Shown here: piece by piece, positions 37,714 through 46,653 of the stretch
Layout: each line of letters opens with the position of its first letter
Position numbering within the stretch: the first letter of the stretch is position 1
Assembly (NCBI RefSeq): GCF_900699765.1
Contig: NZ_CAADHO010000001.1
Location: forward strand, 620,001-684,000
Direction of reading: 5' to 3'
Length of the DNA: 64,000 bases
Source of the DNA: Desulfoluna butyratoxydans
GTDB lineage: Bacteria; Desulfobacterota; Desulfobacteria; Desulfobacterales; Desulfolunaceae
Position numbers and translations under genes: made by a program
The notes under the pieces: generated by a model
Database searches by the model: none
Told to the model about the DNA's origin: nothing
What the model saw: the letters and a program-made list of their open reading frames with translations, nothing else

Positions 37714-37926
37714 GATGTCCCCATACGGGGCCTGAACGAAATTGATTTTTTCGTTGTGCCCTGTTTCGTGATGCCTTTCGACGCGTGCGGCATAAGGATG
37801 GTCCTTTTGCCCACACCCCTTCCGTTAGCCCTGATTCTGGAAATCCTCGACCCTGGTGCATGATTTTTCGTCTGGTCCCATGCGTGCCTTTAGGAGTCGG
37901 GTTAAACATTATCTGGAGGTTTTTCC

Positions 37927-38583
37927 ATGAATCAGAATCTTCTCGAACAGTTTGGCAACCCCATTGAACGGGTTGAAAAGGCCCTTGAAGCCCTTCGAAA
38001 CGGCAACGGTATCCTTGTTGCCGACGACGAAGACCGTGAAAACGAAGGCGACCTGATCTTTTCCGCCGAAATGATCACCGATGCCCAGATGGCCCTGATG
38101 ATCCGGGAGTGCTCCGGCATTGTCTGCCTCTGCCTCACCCCGGAGATGACCTACCAGCTGGACCTTCCCCAGATGGTTCCGGCCAACAGCTCCCAGTACG
38201 GCACCGCCTTCACCCTCACCATTGAAGCTGCCAAAGGGGTCACCACCGGTGTCTCCGCCAAAGACCGCGTCACCACCATCAAGGCTGCCATCGCAGACGG
38301 CGCCCACCCCGACGACCTCAACCGGCCCGGCCACGTCTTCCCCTTGAAAGCCAGGAAAGGGGGCGTGCTGGAACGCGGGGGCCACACCGAGGCCACCGTG
38401 GACCTCTGCCGCCTGGCAGGGCTCAAGCCCACGGGCGTCCTCTGCGAACTGACCAAGGAAGACGGCACCATGGCCCGCCTTCCCGACCTGGTGGACTTCG
38501 GAAAGAAACACGGGTTCCCGGTCCTTACGGTGGAGGACATTGTCCACTACCGCCGGACTGTGGAGTCCAGGCAGGTGGCCTGA
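37927..38583 (+). CDS. ribB: 3,4-dihydroxy-2-butanone-4-phosphate synthase
   Basis: A 218-residue cytosolic enzyme converting ribulose 5-phosphate to formate and dihydroxybutanone phosphate, the four-carbon precursor of riboflavin. [15 protein letters not shown] (about 34-48) is the metal and substrate motif; [28 protein letters not shown] block (about 136-158) holds the second conserved region. It lacks the GTP cyclohydrolase II domain, so it is the single-function RibB form. Length is standard. TATCTGGAGG lies just before the ATG. Control by the FMN riboswitch is strongly supported. It is monocistronic, ending at a terminator. Confidence 0.97.
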   Translation: MNQNLLEQFGNPIERVEKALEALRNGNGILVADDEDRENEGDLIFSAEMITDAQMALMIRECSGIVCLCLTPEMTYQLDLPQMVPANSSQYGTAFTLTIEAAKGVTTGVSAKDRVTTIKAAIADGAHPDDLNRPGHVFPLKARKGGVLERGGHTEATVDLCRLAGLKPTGVLCELTKEDGTMARLPDLVDFGKKHGFPVLTVEDIVHYRRTVESRQVA

Positions 38584-38660
38584 TCCAAGCCCTTCGTCCG
38601 GGGCCGGCTCAACGCCGCACCTTGTCACGATGACATCACCTGACCTATGACAACCCGAAT

Positions 38661-38702
38661 AAAAAGGGGCGCTGTCCCTCCTCCCGACAGCGTCCCCTTT
38701 TT
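38661..38702 (+). terminator. Terminator after ribB
   Basis: AAAAAGGGGCGCTGTC / GACAGCGTCCCCTTTTT with one bulged base and a CCTCCTCCC loop. Flanked by A-run and T-run. Confidence 0.85.
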
Positions 38703-38878
38703 GCTTTCCCCCTTCAGCACACCGAACCGCCCCCTTCTCCCCCAGCCTCAAAACAACCGCATCTTTCCCATACAGTGTTTACCCTGCGCAAATACCTGTG
38801 CTATGACCAATAACATCAACCATCCAAGAACAGTACGTATCGCCAACCGGACCACGACATCAGACCGAGCAAGGGCCC

Positions 38879-40315
38879 ATGACCACTTACTGTCTCCACC
38901 ACCCCCACGACCCTGCCCACTGGAGCTGCCCCCTCTGCGGAGGCACCTTCTGCAATGCCTGCGTAAAAACCAGCACCCATCGCACCCTCACCGTCGACCG
39001 CCAGATCACCCTCTGCCCGAGGTGCAACCGGGAGATGGACTGGATAGGTGCCCAGAACGCCATCGTCCCATACTGGGAGAGGCTGCCCCACTTTTTCCTC
39101 TACCCCCTGACCGCAAAGATCCTCCTCTTTCTGGGGGTGCTGGGCCTGCTTCACTACATATTTGACCCGGAAAGCCTCCCGGGAATGCTCGTGAGCATCT
39201 CCAGTTCGGCCCTGGTCCTCCGGTACGCATACCTTGCCCTGACCACCACGAGCAGCGGAGACCTGACCCCGCCGCCCATGGACGGTATTCCTTTGGGCAG
39301 CAGCATCGTCATTGTGCTGAAACAGGGGCTGGTGGCCTTTCTCCTCATCGTGCCCTACGCCTTTGTCGTTACCATCGCAGGGCAGACCGCCGGCTACCTT
39401 CTGCTGGTCCTGATCATCCTCTGCGTCCCGGCCATCATTATCCTGCTGGCCACCTCCAACCGGGTACTCCACGCGGTGAACCCCAATGCCTTTATCCGCC
39501 TGGCCACCCGCATCGGCAAGGGGTACCTGGGCATGTTCGGTCTCCTCACCATCCTCTGGGGTGCCCCTGCCCTGGTGGTCGGCCGCCTGGCCCCCCATGT
39601 CTCTCCCAACTTTCTGAGTGCCCTCACCTGCGTCATCAGCGGGTACTACAGCCTGGTCTCCTACCACCTCATGGGCTACGTCACCCTCCAGTACCATGAA
39701 TCCATCGGGTACGACGTGGCACAGGAAAACTTCAAGGCCGCCGCCACACCCATGAAGGCCGCAGAAGAAAAAATCGTGGAAGACCCGCAGCTCAAGCAGG
39801 TCACCTTCCTGCTGCGGGAAGGCCGACTGGAGGACGCCCTGGCATATATCGGGGAGATCAAGGCACAGAAAGGAGAGTTGCCCACACCGGAGCTCTCGGA
39901 AAAATACTTCAGCCTGCTGAACATGCTGGGACACACCGAAAAGCTGACGGCCCACGGCCACACCCACCTTGACGAGCTCATCACCGCAGGAAAAAAAGAG
40001 GAGGCCTTAGCCGCCTATGCCGCCTGCATGGAAGCGGACCCGGACTTTGTCCCCTCGGCAGGCATCCTCTACCACATCGGCACCTGGACCAGTGACCGGG
40101 TCTCCCCGGAACAGGCCATCGCCATCCTCCAGCGGGCCATCCGAAACCACCCGGACGACCCCATGCTGCCCGCCATCTGGTTCCGGGCCGCCCGCATTTT
40201 AAACGACCGGCTTCACCAGCACGACAAAGCGCTGAAGCTGCTCAACGGCATCCTCAAAAAATTCCCGGAGCACGACATCGCCCCCCAGGTGCGGAACTAC
40301 CTTTCGGTTATGTGA
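38879..40315 (+). CDS. Zinc-ribbon/multi-helix membrane protein with TPR-like C-terminus
   Basis: A 478-residue protein of unknown role. The first 50 residues hold a B-box or zinc-ribbon-like set of ligands: CLHHPHDPAHWSCPLCGGTFC...C and CPRC (Cys 5, 17, 20, 25, 28, 46, 49 approx., plus several His). Residues about 75-280 contain five or six hydrophobic helices. Residues about 290-478 are helical with TPR-like spacing (EGRLEDALAYIGEI; EEALAAYAACMEADPDFVP; HDKALKLLNGILKKFPEH). The layout resembles a group of deltaproteobacterial membrane proteins with N-terminal zinc motif and TPR tail. A cytosolic zinc finger, membrane anchor and cytosolic or periplasmic TPR scaffold is likely. The ATG at 38879 has no strong ribosome site. 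Confidence 0.7.
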   Translation: MTTYCLHHPHDPAHWSCPLCGGTFCNACVKTSTHRTLTVDRQITLCPRCNREMDWIGAQNAIVPYWERLPHFFLYPLTAKILLFLGVLGLLHYIFDPESLPGMLVSISSSALVLRYAYLALTTTSSGDLTPPPMDGIPLGSSIVIVLKQGLVAFLLIVPYAFVVTIAGQTAGYLLLVLIILCVPAIIILLATSNRVLHAVNPNAFIRLATRIGKGYLGMFGLLTILWGAPALVVGRLAPHVSPNFLSALTCVISGYYSLVSYHLMGYVTLQYHESIGYDVAQENFKAAATPMKAAEEKIVEDPQLKQVTFLLREGRLEDALAYIGEIKAQKGELPTPELSEKYFSLLNMLGHTEKLTAHGHTHLDELITAGKKEEALAAYAACMEADPDFVPSAGILYHIGTWTSDRVSPEQAIAILQRAIRNHPDDPMLPAIWFRAARILNDRLHQHDKALKLLNGILKKFPEHDIAPQVRNYLSVM

Positions 40316-40325
40316 TGTAAAGTTA

Positions 40326-40405
40326 AAGCCTGCCTCCGGCGGCGGGGTGAGCCACCTCGAAAGCAGATTGCCCTGGTTGTTTGTGCGAGCTCGCCCACAA
40401 GATTC
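40326..40405. repeat. Intergenic repeat copy
   Basis: GCCTCCGGCGGCGGGGTGAG CCACCTCGAAAGCAGATTGCC-like sequence joins two motifs found separately at 6141/6210 and at 5160-5182. The element lies between convergent genes and probably folds; it may be a mobile or amplified intergenic repeat of this genome. Confidence 0.5.
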
Positions 40406-40414
40406 GAGTTAGCC

Positions 40415-41893
40415 TTACGTCACCAGCTCCCCCATGGTTCTCTGAACCAGGGCGGTTTCGGCGGAGTCGGGAAACTGTTCCCGGAGCACGGCAAGGAAGC
40501 GTCTGCAATGTGCGTCGTCCCCCTTTTGCTTGAAGTGGGTGGCGTGCCGCAGGAGGGCATCGGGAAGACCCGCAAGGTTCGGGGCTTTGCGGGTGAGCAT
40601 CATGAGAAACCGATCGGCGTCGGCTTCCCGCCCGTGGCCGGGGAAGAACCCGGCAAGGGCAAGGTAGAGGGAGGGAGGAAATTTCACGGACGGAGCCCGT
40701 TCCACGTAATCGTCATAGGTACTGAGCACGGCCTCGGGCAGGGCGTTGTGACGGAGCATGGCCGTGAGCACCGCCACGGCCGTCTGATGGTAGGCAGGGT
40801 CGTTGGGGGTATTCCGGGCAAGGGTGTAGAGCTGTTCCAGGGCCTTGGGATGCCCGGGTTCCAGGGCGAGCACCGACTCCAGGGCCGTTTTCGCACCGGC
40901 CACATCAAGCTGTGCCATGCAGGCCAGGGCTTCGTCCATCAACACGGTAACCCGGTCCTCTTCCGGCTCCGTGTCAAACACCTCCTTGACCTGCCCCTTG
41001 AGCACATGGATAAAGAAAAGGGCGCACAGTCCCCCGGAAATCAGCCCGCCGATGTGGGCCATATACGCCACATGAGACACACCTCCGAAGACCAGCTGCC
41101 CCACCTCGCAGGCCACCCACACGGGAAACAGAAGCCAGGCATGGGCCCACACCGTGTTGAAATAAAATCCCAGAGAATAGAACACCCGGATTTTGCGCCT
41201 GCCGAACAGAAGGGAGAACGCCCCCATGAGCCCGGCAATGGCCCCGGAGGCCCCCACCAGGGGCGTGGTGCTCGTGCTGTACACCAGCCCGAAAAGAACG
41301 GCTGAACAGACGCCCGTCACCACATACCCGATGCCGTAGGCCACGCTGCCGATGCCCAGCTCCAGGGCGCACCCCACCAGCCACAGAAAAATCATGTTGC
41401 CCACAAGATGGGCCAGGCCTCCGTGGAGAAACATATAGGTTACCCAGGTCAGGGCCCTGGGCTTGTCCGGGATCAGACCCCACCGCCGCGAGGTCATCTT
41501 GTTCAGGGAGTCCTCATAAATGTCCCTGTTCAGGCGCCAGCGCCTGTAGCCGTCCATACCCGGGGAGATCACCCGGTTAGCTGTAAGCTCCCGCTGGAAC
41601 GCGTCATCCTTCACCATCTGGCTGTAGCATTCCGGAAACGCCTGGGACTCCGGGTCCACGGCATGTCGGCATGGCCCACTCTCCCCTTCGTCGCCCCCCA
41701 GGTACTCGCGGTAGGCTGTCACCTCGGTCTGATAAAGGCCCGACGCCTCGTAGTGCGCCATGGCGGCGTTATACGCGTCCTGGTCGGCCTGGTTGGTAAA
41801 AAAAAAGACCGCGCAGTTCAGCACGATCAGTGAGATGGTGACCACCGGCAGGTTCTTGAGGGTCAGCTTTCCGGTCAGTGGAACGACGAGCAT
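40415..41893 (-). CDS. Rhomboid family intramembrane serine protease with TPR-like tail
   Basis: A 492-residue inner-membrane protease. TM1 is about 18-36, followed by a large L1 insertion (about 37-165), then the rhomboid core: HGGLAHLVGNMIFLWLVG (about 157-175, with the oxyanion Asn), GASGAIAGLMGAF (about 213-225, catalytic Ser 215 approx.) and HIGGLISGG (about 280, catalytic His). The Ser-His dyad is intact, so activity is expected. The C-terminal 180 residues are helical with repeats of the type LDVAGAKTALESVLALEPGHPKAL, i.e. TPR. The start at 41893 lacks a strong ribosome site but opens at a sensible N-terminus. Substrate unknown. Convergent with the zinc-ribbon/TPR protein, which carries a similar tail. 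Confidence 0.92.
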   Translation of the reverse strand: MLVVPLTGKLTLKNLPVVTISLIVLNCAVFFFTNQADQDAYNAAMAHYEASGLYQTEVTAYREYLGGDEGESGPCRHAVDPESQAFPECYSQMVKDDAFQRELTANRVISPGMDGYRRWRLNRDIYEDSLNKMTSRRWGLIPDKPRALTWVTYMFLHGGLAHLVGNMIFLWLVGCALELGIGSVAYGIGYVVTGVCSAVLFGLVYSTSTTPLVGASGAIAGLMGAFSLLFGRRKIRVFYSLGFYFNTVWAHAWLLFPVWVACEVGQLVFGGVSHVAYMAHIGGLISGGLCALFFIHVLKGQVKEVFDTEPEEDRVTVLMDEALACMAQLDVAGAKTALESVLALEPGHPKALEQLYTLARNTPNDPAYHQTAVAVLTAMLRHNALPEAVLSTYDDYVERAPSVKFPPSLYLALAGFFPGHGREADADRFLMMLTRKAPNLAGLPDALLRHATHFKQKGDDAHCRRFLAVLREQFPDSAETALVQRTMGELVT

Positions 41894-42098
41894 GGGTGCC
41901 TCCGGGCGACAGCGCAGATGAAGGTAAATACCGGATCAACGGGCAAACGGGTCAGGGCACTACGGGCCGGAGGGACAAGGGCGGCGGATCAAAGGGACAT
42001 CCGGGGCGATTTCTTTTCCCAAACCGGCGGAAAAAGCTTACAATGTGATATCGTTCAAAACAAGGGCTGTCAACCAGTGGGGCGGGGGATTTCCACCA

Positions 42099-42141
42099 CA
42101 AAAAAAGCCCGATGATCCTCTGTGGGGATCTTCGGGCTTGG
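42099..42141 (-). terminator. Terminator after tRNA-Thr
   Basis: On the minus strand a stem AAGCCCGAAGATCC / GGATCATCGGGCTT, with a C-A mismatch, is followed by a T-run (complement of AAAAAAA at 42099-42106). Confidence 0.85.
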
Positions 42142-42155
42142 GATGTTTCGTGGTG

Positions 42156-42231
42156 TGGAGCCAATGCGCGGATTCGAACCGCGGGCCTGCTCATTACGAG
42201 TGAGCTGCTCTGCCAACTGAGCTACATTGGC
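42156..42231 (-). tRNA. tRNA-Thr(CGT)
   Basis: A 76-base cloverleaf on the minus strand: acceptor GCCAATG / CATTGGC, D-arm GCTCAGTTGGCAGAGC, anticodon stem GCTCA / TGAGC with loop CTCGTAA (anticodon CGT, reading ACG), T-arm CCGCG GTTCGAATC CGCGC-type with GTTCGAATC, discriminator T and an encoded CCA at 42156-42158. No integrase or direct-repeat remnant is seen at its 3' end. Confidence 0.97.
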
Positions 42232-42539
42232 TCGACGGGCCCAAAATAGGCGAAAACCAGTGAAGCCGTCAAGAGGAATTCCGCATCCGCCAAAAACCAG
42301 CCCTTAGGGAAGGCCAAAACACAGTCCTGAGGGAACTGTTCTTCGAAATCCGCGATTCGCCTCAAAAACACGCACCATATTTCTGGACTTCTGGGTTCAA
42401 CGGGGATAAAAGGAAAAAGCGCTCTTCTCGGAGCAATCTTCTTCCTCGGCAGAGATCCCTGCCAGACGCGGCCGTACCGGCCATTGAATTCTAAAAAAAC
42501 CCACCGTCGCCTGTTTCGTTGCGACGAAAGGATTATCAC

Positions 42540-43256
42540 GTGGCATCAATGAAATTTTATGCCGTCGCAGTAGGCCGTGTGCCCGGCATTTACACCAATT
42601 GGCCAGACGCTCAATCCCAGGTTTCTGGGTTTGAAGGGGCCATGTATAAAAGCTTCACAACCCGGGAAGAGGCCGAAAACTGGTGCAAGAAACCCTCCTA
42701 CAACACCGTGGTGCGCAAGCGCTGCAAACCCAAGGAGGCCCCCGTTAAAAAAACGGTGGCACCCCGGCCCAAAGGCGACGGAAAAACCCTGCATATCTAC
42801 AGTGACGGCGGCGCCATCGGCAACCCCGGCCCCGGTGGCTACGGCGTGGTCATCGTAGACGGCAAAAAGCGCACGGAACTCCAGGGCGGCTACGGCTACA
42901 CCACCAACAACCGCATGGAGCTCATGGGCTGCATCAAGGCCCTGGAACACATCGGTTCCACCAAACGCCCCCTCATCATCACCACCGACTCCTCCTATGT
43001 GGTCAACGGCATCTCCAAAGGCTGGGCCGAAGGCTGGCGAAAAAGGGGCTGGAAAAAATCCGACGGCAAGCCCGCCGTCAACACCGACCTCTGGGCCAAG
43101 CTCCTCGATCTCTGCGCCCCCCTTGCCGTCCGCTTCCAGTGGGTCAAGGGCCATGCCGGCCACCCGGAAAACGAACGCTGCGACACCCTTGCCAACACCA
43201 CCGCCAGAAACGGCAAAAACCTCGAACTGGACGTGGGCTACGTCAAAAACCTGTAG
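42540..43256 (+). CDS. rnhA: Ribonuclease HI with N-terminal viroplasmin domain
   Basis: A 238-residue enzyme that cuts the RNA strand of RNA-DNA hybrids. GTG at 42540 follows AAAGGA at 8 bases; ATG at 42549 is the alternative. Residues about 1-55 (KFYAVAVGRVPGIYTNWPDAQ..VSGFEGAMYKSF) are the Caulimovirus viroplasmin / RNase H1 N-terminal hybrid-binding domain. A Lys/Pro-rich linker follows, then the RNase H fold from about 80: IYSDGGAIGNPGPGGYG, NRMELMGCIKAL, TTDSSYVVNGI and GHAGHPENERCDTLA, which carry the D-E-D-D residues and the catalytic His. Eukaryote-like architecture, but common in bacteria. Ends at a strong terminator. Confidence 0.96.
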   Translation: MASMKFYAVAVGRVPGIYTNWPDAQSQVSGFEGAMYKSFTTREEAENWCKKPSYNTVVRKRCKPKEAPVKKTVAPRPKGDGKTLHIYSDGGAIGNPGPGGYGVVIVDGKKRTELQGGYGYTTNNRMELMGCIKALEHIGSTKRPLIITTDSSYVVNGISKGWAEGWRKRGWKKSDGKPAVNTDLWAKLLDLCAPLAVRFQWVKGHAGHPENERCDTLANTTARNGKNLELDVGYVKNL

Positions 43257-43314
43257 ATCCTGCACCACACGCCTTCGAGGCCCCCTGTTCCACCTCCCTC
43301 TGTTTCATCCACAA

Positions 43315-43352
43315 AAAAAGGCCCCCCGGATTCGTATCCGAAGGGCCTTTTT
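43315..43352 (+). terminator. Terminator after rnhA
   Basis: AAAAAGGCCC...GGAT / ATCC...GGGCCTTTTT with internal mismatches and a TTCGT-containing loop; A- and T-runs on either side make it usable from both strands, so it may also serve the convergent hydrolase gene. Confidence 0.8.
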
Positions 43353-43449
43353 CGATTCCCCCGGCTGCAAGGGGAAAGCTGATTCGCGCGGCATCTCTAT
43401 CAACAGAAAATCAACAAAGCGGGCAGACCGGTCGCGGTCACCTTACGGG

Positions 43450-44280
43450 TTAGCCCAGGCGCGCCCAGATCCACTCGGTAATATCCGCCACCACCTCGTC
43501 TCGTCCGTTTTCGTTTAAAATCTCATGGAAAAAACCGGGGTACATCTTGAGGGTTTTGTCCTGTGAAGCGATATGGTCCGCCATGTAGCGGGAGGCATCC
43601 GGTGTGACAATCTGATCGTCGTCGCCGTGGAGAATCAGGCAAGGATACGCGTACTCCGGCAGTTTGTCCGTCAGCCACCCGGCGCCGTTGATGAACACCT
43701 CCCCCAGAAGCTTCTGGCAGGTCTCCTTGAGCACAAGGGGATCTTCGTCGTAGGCCGTCACCACGGCCTTGTCCCGGCAGATGAGTTCGGACAGGGCGTT
43801 GGGAACCTTCACCCGGGGCTCTTTCTCAAAATCGACATCCTTGAAGGCCTCAAACAATGGCAGCTGGATCACCGCCGCCCCGGAGAGCACCTGGCCCTTG
43901 AGCTTGCCCGGGTATTTCACCCCATAAGCCGCCGTGATGAACCCGCCCATGCTGTGCCCCAGCATAAACACGGGAAGGCCCGGGTTTTCCTCTCGTGCTT
44001 TTTCAACAAGCAGATCCGCATCGTCGATAAACGACTGAAAATTGTCCAGGTAGCCCCGCTCGCCCCCGGAGCGCCCGTGGCCCTGGTTGTCGAACCGGTA
44101 CACCGAACACCCCGCCTCGTTGAGCTCGCTGGTCACCAGGTCGTACCGGCCCAGGTGCTCTGCCAGGCCGTGAACGATGACCACCACAGCCCTGGCGGCT
44201 TCGATCCGATTGACGGCCACAAACAAATCCACACCCGGGGTGCTGGACGGTATCGTTGTTTCGACGGTATCACTTGGCAT
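43450..44280 (-). CDS. Alpha/beta hydrolase, monoacylglycerol-lipase-like
   Basis: A 276-residue serine hydrolase of the lysophospholipase/monoglyceride-lipase group. VVIVHGLAEHLGRYD (about 34-48) holds the oxyanion HG; DNQGHGRSGGERGY (about 69-82) is characteristic of this family; GHSMGG (about 107-112) has the nucleophile Ser; LILHGDDDQIVTPD holds the catalytic Asp and FHEI near the C-terminus the His. Cytosolic, no signal peptide. The upstream region contains a terminator-like hairpin at 44482-44527 that could attenuate it. The substrate is likely a small acyl ester, but it is not fixed by sequence. Confidence 0.9.
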   Translation of the reverse strand: MPSDTVETTIPSSTPGVDLFVAVNRIEAARAVVVIVHGLAEHLGRYDLVTSELNEAGCSVYRFDNQGHGRSGGERGYLDNFQSFIDDADLLVEKAREENPGLPVFMLGHSMGGFITAAYGVKYPGKLKGQVLSGAAVIQLPLFEAFKDVDFEKEPRVKVPNALSELICRDKAVVTAYDEDPLVLKETCQKLLGEVFINGAGWLTDKLPEYAYPCLILHGDDDQIVTPDASRYMADHIASQDKTLKMYPGFFHEILNENGRDEVVADITEWIWARLG

Positions 44281-44678
44281 AAGGCGAGCTCCTTCGGTTT
44301 GAGATGGTAATCACGGCCCCGTCACCCGGGCCCCTTATGTTCCTACTCCTTTTTCGAAAAAAGTCAAACATCCCAGCCCGGATGTCCCTGGGAACCTTCC
44401 GTACATGTCTCTTATTTTTATCGGCATTGCCTGGCTTTGCCACCCACATTTTTTCCTTCCGGAGACGCCTTGCCTTTTTTCAAAAAAAAGCCCCCTGGTG
44501 TGGGGTATGTCACACGCCGAAGGGCTTGACAGTACTTCTTTTCCTGCAGGGCAACATCTGCCTTGACACAGGTTCCCTTTCACAGGTATCTGTTCCCTTC
44601 CAGGGGCCTTCCACCCCCCGGACATGCTGTTGATCCCCCCGCGTAACGGGGCTTATTTATAACCACGTAAGGAAAAAC
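44281..44678. other. Intergenic region with minus-strand hairpin
   Basis: Almost 400 bases without a gene. At 44482-44527 the minus strand reads AAGCCC...GTGTG / CACAC...GGGCTT followed by eight T: an intrinsic terminator. No minus-strand gene lies immediately upstream of it, so it may be an attenuator in the hydrolase leader, about 200 bases before that start, or end an unseen small RNA. Confidence 0.45.
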
Positions 44679-45185
44679 ATGTTTATCCTCAAGACTCTGC
44701 TTAAAGTGATTGTCGTCCTGCCCCTTGTTGCCGTGGCAAGCTTCAAGGCCACAGCCATCATCCTCGCCCAGGTATCCTACTCTGCAAGCCAGAACCTGTG
44801 GATTCCCATCCTTGTCTCGGTCATCGCCTCCCTTGCCTACCTGATCTGGGACGGCAAACGGGAAAAAGACCGTTTCATAAATCACGTCACCTCACTGAAC
44901 ATCACCCCCGAATACGTGGCAAGCTACGGCGAAAACGGCATTGCCATCGACAGAACCAGCGGAAAAATCTTCGCCGGAAGAATCGGCAAAGGCAAGGTCC
45001 TTGAGTTCAGCGACGTCTCAAGCATCGAATGGGAAGATTATGCCATGGGAAACCACATGAAGTACCTCATCCACCTCAACACCAAAGACTTCGACGCCCC
45101 CAGGGTCACTGTCGGGTTTTCAAGCAACAGGACGAGACGGGAAGAGGCTTACGCCAAAGTGCGGGCGGCGTTGAATATAAGCTAA
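44679..45185 (+). CDS. Unknown small membrane protein
   Basis: A 168-residue protein I do not recognise. Two hydrophobic helices occupy about 4-30 (LLKVIVVLPLVAVASFKATA) and 40-58 (IPILVSVIASLAYLIW). The rest (about 65-168) is soluble, beta-rich: YVASYGENGIAIDRTSGKIF, then VLEFSDVSSIEWEDY, followed by a helix at the end (RREEAYAKVRAAL). The soluble part resembles the small PH-like or DUF4755-type sensor folds attached to membrane segments, though I would not assign a name. The ATG at 44679 has AAGGA 8 bases before. No operon partners. Confidence 0.75.
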   Translation: MFILKTLLKVIVVLPLVAVASFKATAIILAQVSYSASQNLWIPILVSVIASLAYLIWDGKREKDRFINHVTSLNITPEYVASYGENGIAIDRTSGKIFAGRIGKGKVLEFSDVSSIEWEDYAMGNHMKYLIHLNTKDFDAPRVTVGFSSNRTRREEAYAKVRAALNIS

Positions 45186-45220
45186 GGAAGAAAGGCTGAA
45201 AGGCTAAGGGCTGAAGGGGT

Positions 45221-45290
45221 GAGGGCTGAGGGCTGAGGGCTGAGGGCTGAGGGCTGAGGGCTGAGGGCTGAGGGCTGAGGGCTGAGGGCT
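45221..45290. repeat. Heptanucleotide tandem repeat, ten perfect GAGGGCT copies
   Basis: GAGGGCT is repeated ten times without error from 45221 to 45290, preceded by degenerate relatives (AGGCTGAA, AGGCTAA, GGGCTGAA). It is not in a real gene. Heptamer arrays of this kind are prone to copy-number change. The remainder of 45186-45540 shows no gene. Confidence 0.97.
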
Positions 45291-45540
45291 GAGGCGGGCG
45301 TACACCGGCAAGGCCAGCTTGCATACCCTGATTCTTATCAGCGGAGTCAAAGGCTGCTGGTTGGCCTCCTTGCCCACGCCCGCAGCCCGCCACAAAGAGC
45401 ACCCATGGAGCGCCGCACTCCCGTGCGGCATTCATGGGCCGGAACGGCCCCGAAATCGCAAAGGCGGCTCTCCATTCCCATCCCCCCACATTCTTATCTA
45501 AAATAATCTGTTTCCCACCCACCATTCCCTGTTCACTACC

Positions 45541-46503
45541 CTACCTCATAAACACGCTTCTCCGGTGCTTTGCCAGATTCTCTTCCCCCGGTGAATACAT
45601 GGGATTCTTCGGCTCCACGATGGGCTGATGTTCTAAATCAAGCAAGTTGGACGCAGAGTTTCCCGCCGCCCTCATGTGGCTGGAGACAAGAATTCTGTGA
45701 TGCTTGTCAATCCCAAGCATTCCCTCGTCAAAGGCCCAGTGGCAGAGTTTGCACAGGGAAAGGCCGTTGGTAAGTTTGTTGTTGCGGGTCTCGGCAAAGG
45801 GAACGATATGGGCGGCATCCACCACATGGTGTTCCTCCGGGGTTCTCACCCTTATTTTGCACATGGCGCACCGGTGATCGTATTCTGGAAGAAGAGCCCC
45901 CCGAAACCCTCGATCCCTGACAATACGCGTGACCGTCACTTCCTTGATTTCATCGGGGGTAAGGGCCCCTTCGTCCAACAGGTAATGTGTATATTTTGCA
46001 GAAAGCCTGTTAATTCTGGACTCACTCTGGACCAAAGCACGAATGTCCAGAGCAAAGTAATGGTTCACAACGGTATGTCTCAACGCTTCGCGACTCTGAG
46101 CCCCCTGCAGCAGAACATAGAGATTATCATCAAGGCAGGCATGGCTGTAGCAGCTCCGAAGTTTATGAAGGGAATGAATCTCACCGGGCGGAATGAGCCG
46201 GGTAACGCCAGGAAGAGGAGCCAGGGCCAGAACCCCGTCACTTTGAAGGCGGGGAAAGGGATAGGCCATGGTCGTTGTTTTGCCTTCGGGAAACAGCTTA
46301 CGCCAGTACCCGGTAAAGGAATCCACCAGGTCGAGGGAGGGCTCGATGCGATTCTCGGTAATACGCCCGGCCTCCATAAGATCCATGATGGAAAGAAGCA
46401 GGAAAGGTTTGTGGGGGGCCTGATGAGCCGTGAATGCATCCCATCGGTTGGGATTCTTATCGGTGCGTAGTTTTGTGAGTTTATGTTTCCAGTAAGAGAG
46501 CAT
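45541..46503 (-). CDS. HNH endonuclease, restriction-type
   Basis: A 320-residue protein with a C-terminal HNH nuclease (about 205-280 of this frame). CAMCKIRV and CKLC are paired Cys-x-x-Cys zinc knuckles, HHVVDAAHIVPF holds the first catalytic histidines, and NGLSLCKLCHWAFDEGML the Asn/His part, giving HNH_2-type signature. The N-terminal 150 residues (APHKPFLLLSIMDLMEAGRI) match the region seen in stand-alone restriction HNH proteins. ATG 46503 is my choice; TTG at 46548 with AAGGGCG before it would add 15 residues. It lies at the left edge of the defence island and has more balanced GC than the AT-rich genes beyond, so it may be a separate acquisition. Confidence 0.85.
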   Translation of the reverse strand: MLSYWKHKLTKLRTDKNPNRWDAFTAHQAPHKPFLLLSIMDLMEAGRITENRIEPSLDLVDSFTGYWRKLFPEGKTTTMAYPFPRLQSDGVLALAPLPGVTRLIPPGEIHSLHKLRSCYSHACLDDNLYVLLQGAQSREALRHTVVNHYFALDIRALVQSESRINRLSAKYTHYLLDEGALTPDEIKEVTVTRIVRDRGFRGALLPEYDHRCAMCKIRVRTPEEHHVVDAAHIVPFAETRNNKLTNGLSLCKLCHWAFDEGMLGIDKHHRILVSSHMRAAGNSASNLLDLEHQPIVEPKNPMYSPGEENLAKHRRSVFMR

Positions 46504-46653
46504 GGGCACCAAGATCTTTAGAGCAATAGCAATGGCCTTAAGAGACAAGGCAAGCGCCCTTAAAACACTTTAAATACGGTCAGATTCAATATTGAGATAG
46601 ATCCACCACAGTATGTACGCTAATATATTTGAAGATATGTCGCTGTATACATT

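Noticed and set aside
45106..45525. Frame with repeated Ser-Pro-Gln-Pro-Ser-Ala-Leu peptide
   Set aside because: It is the heptanucleotide repeat read in one frame; no ribosome site or codon signal supports a gene.
42156..46503. tRNA-Thr as integration site of the defence island
   Set aside because: The island begins more than 3 kb away, the intervening genes look like backbone, and I find no duplicated tRNA 3' end or integrase.
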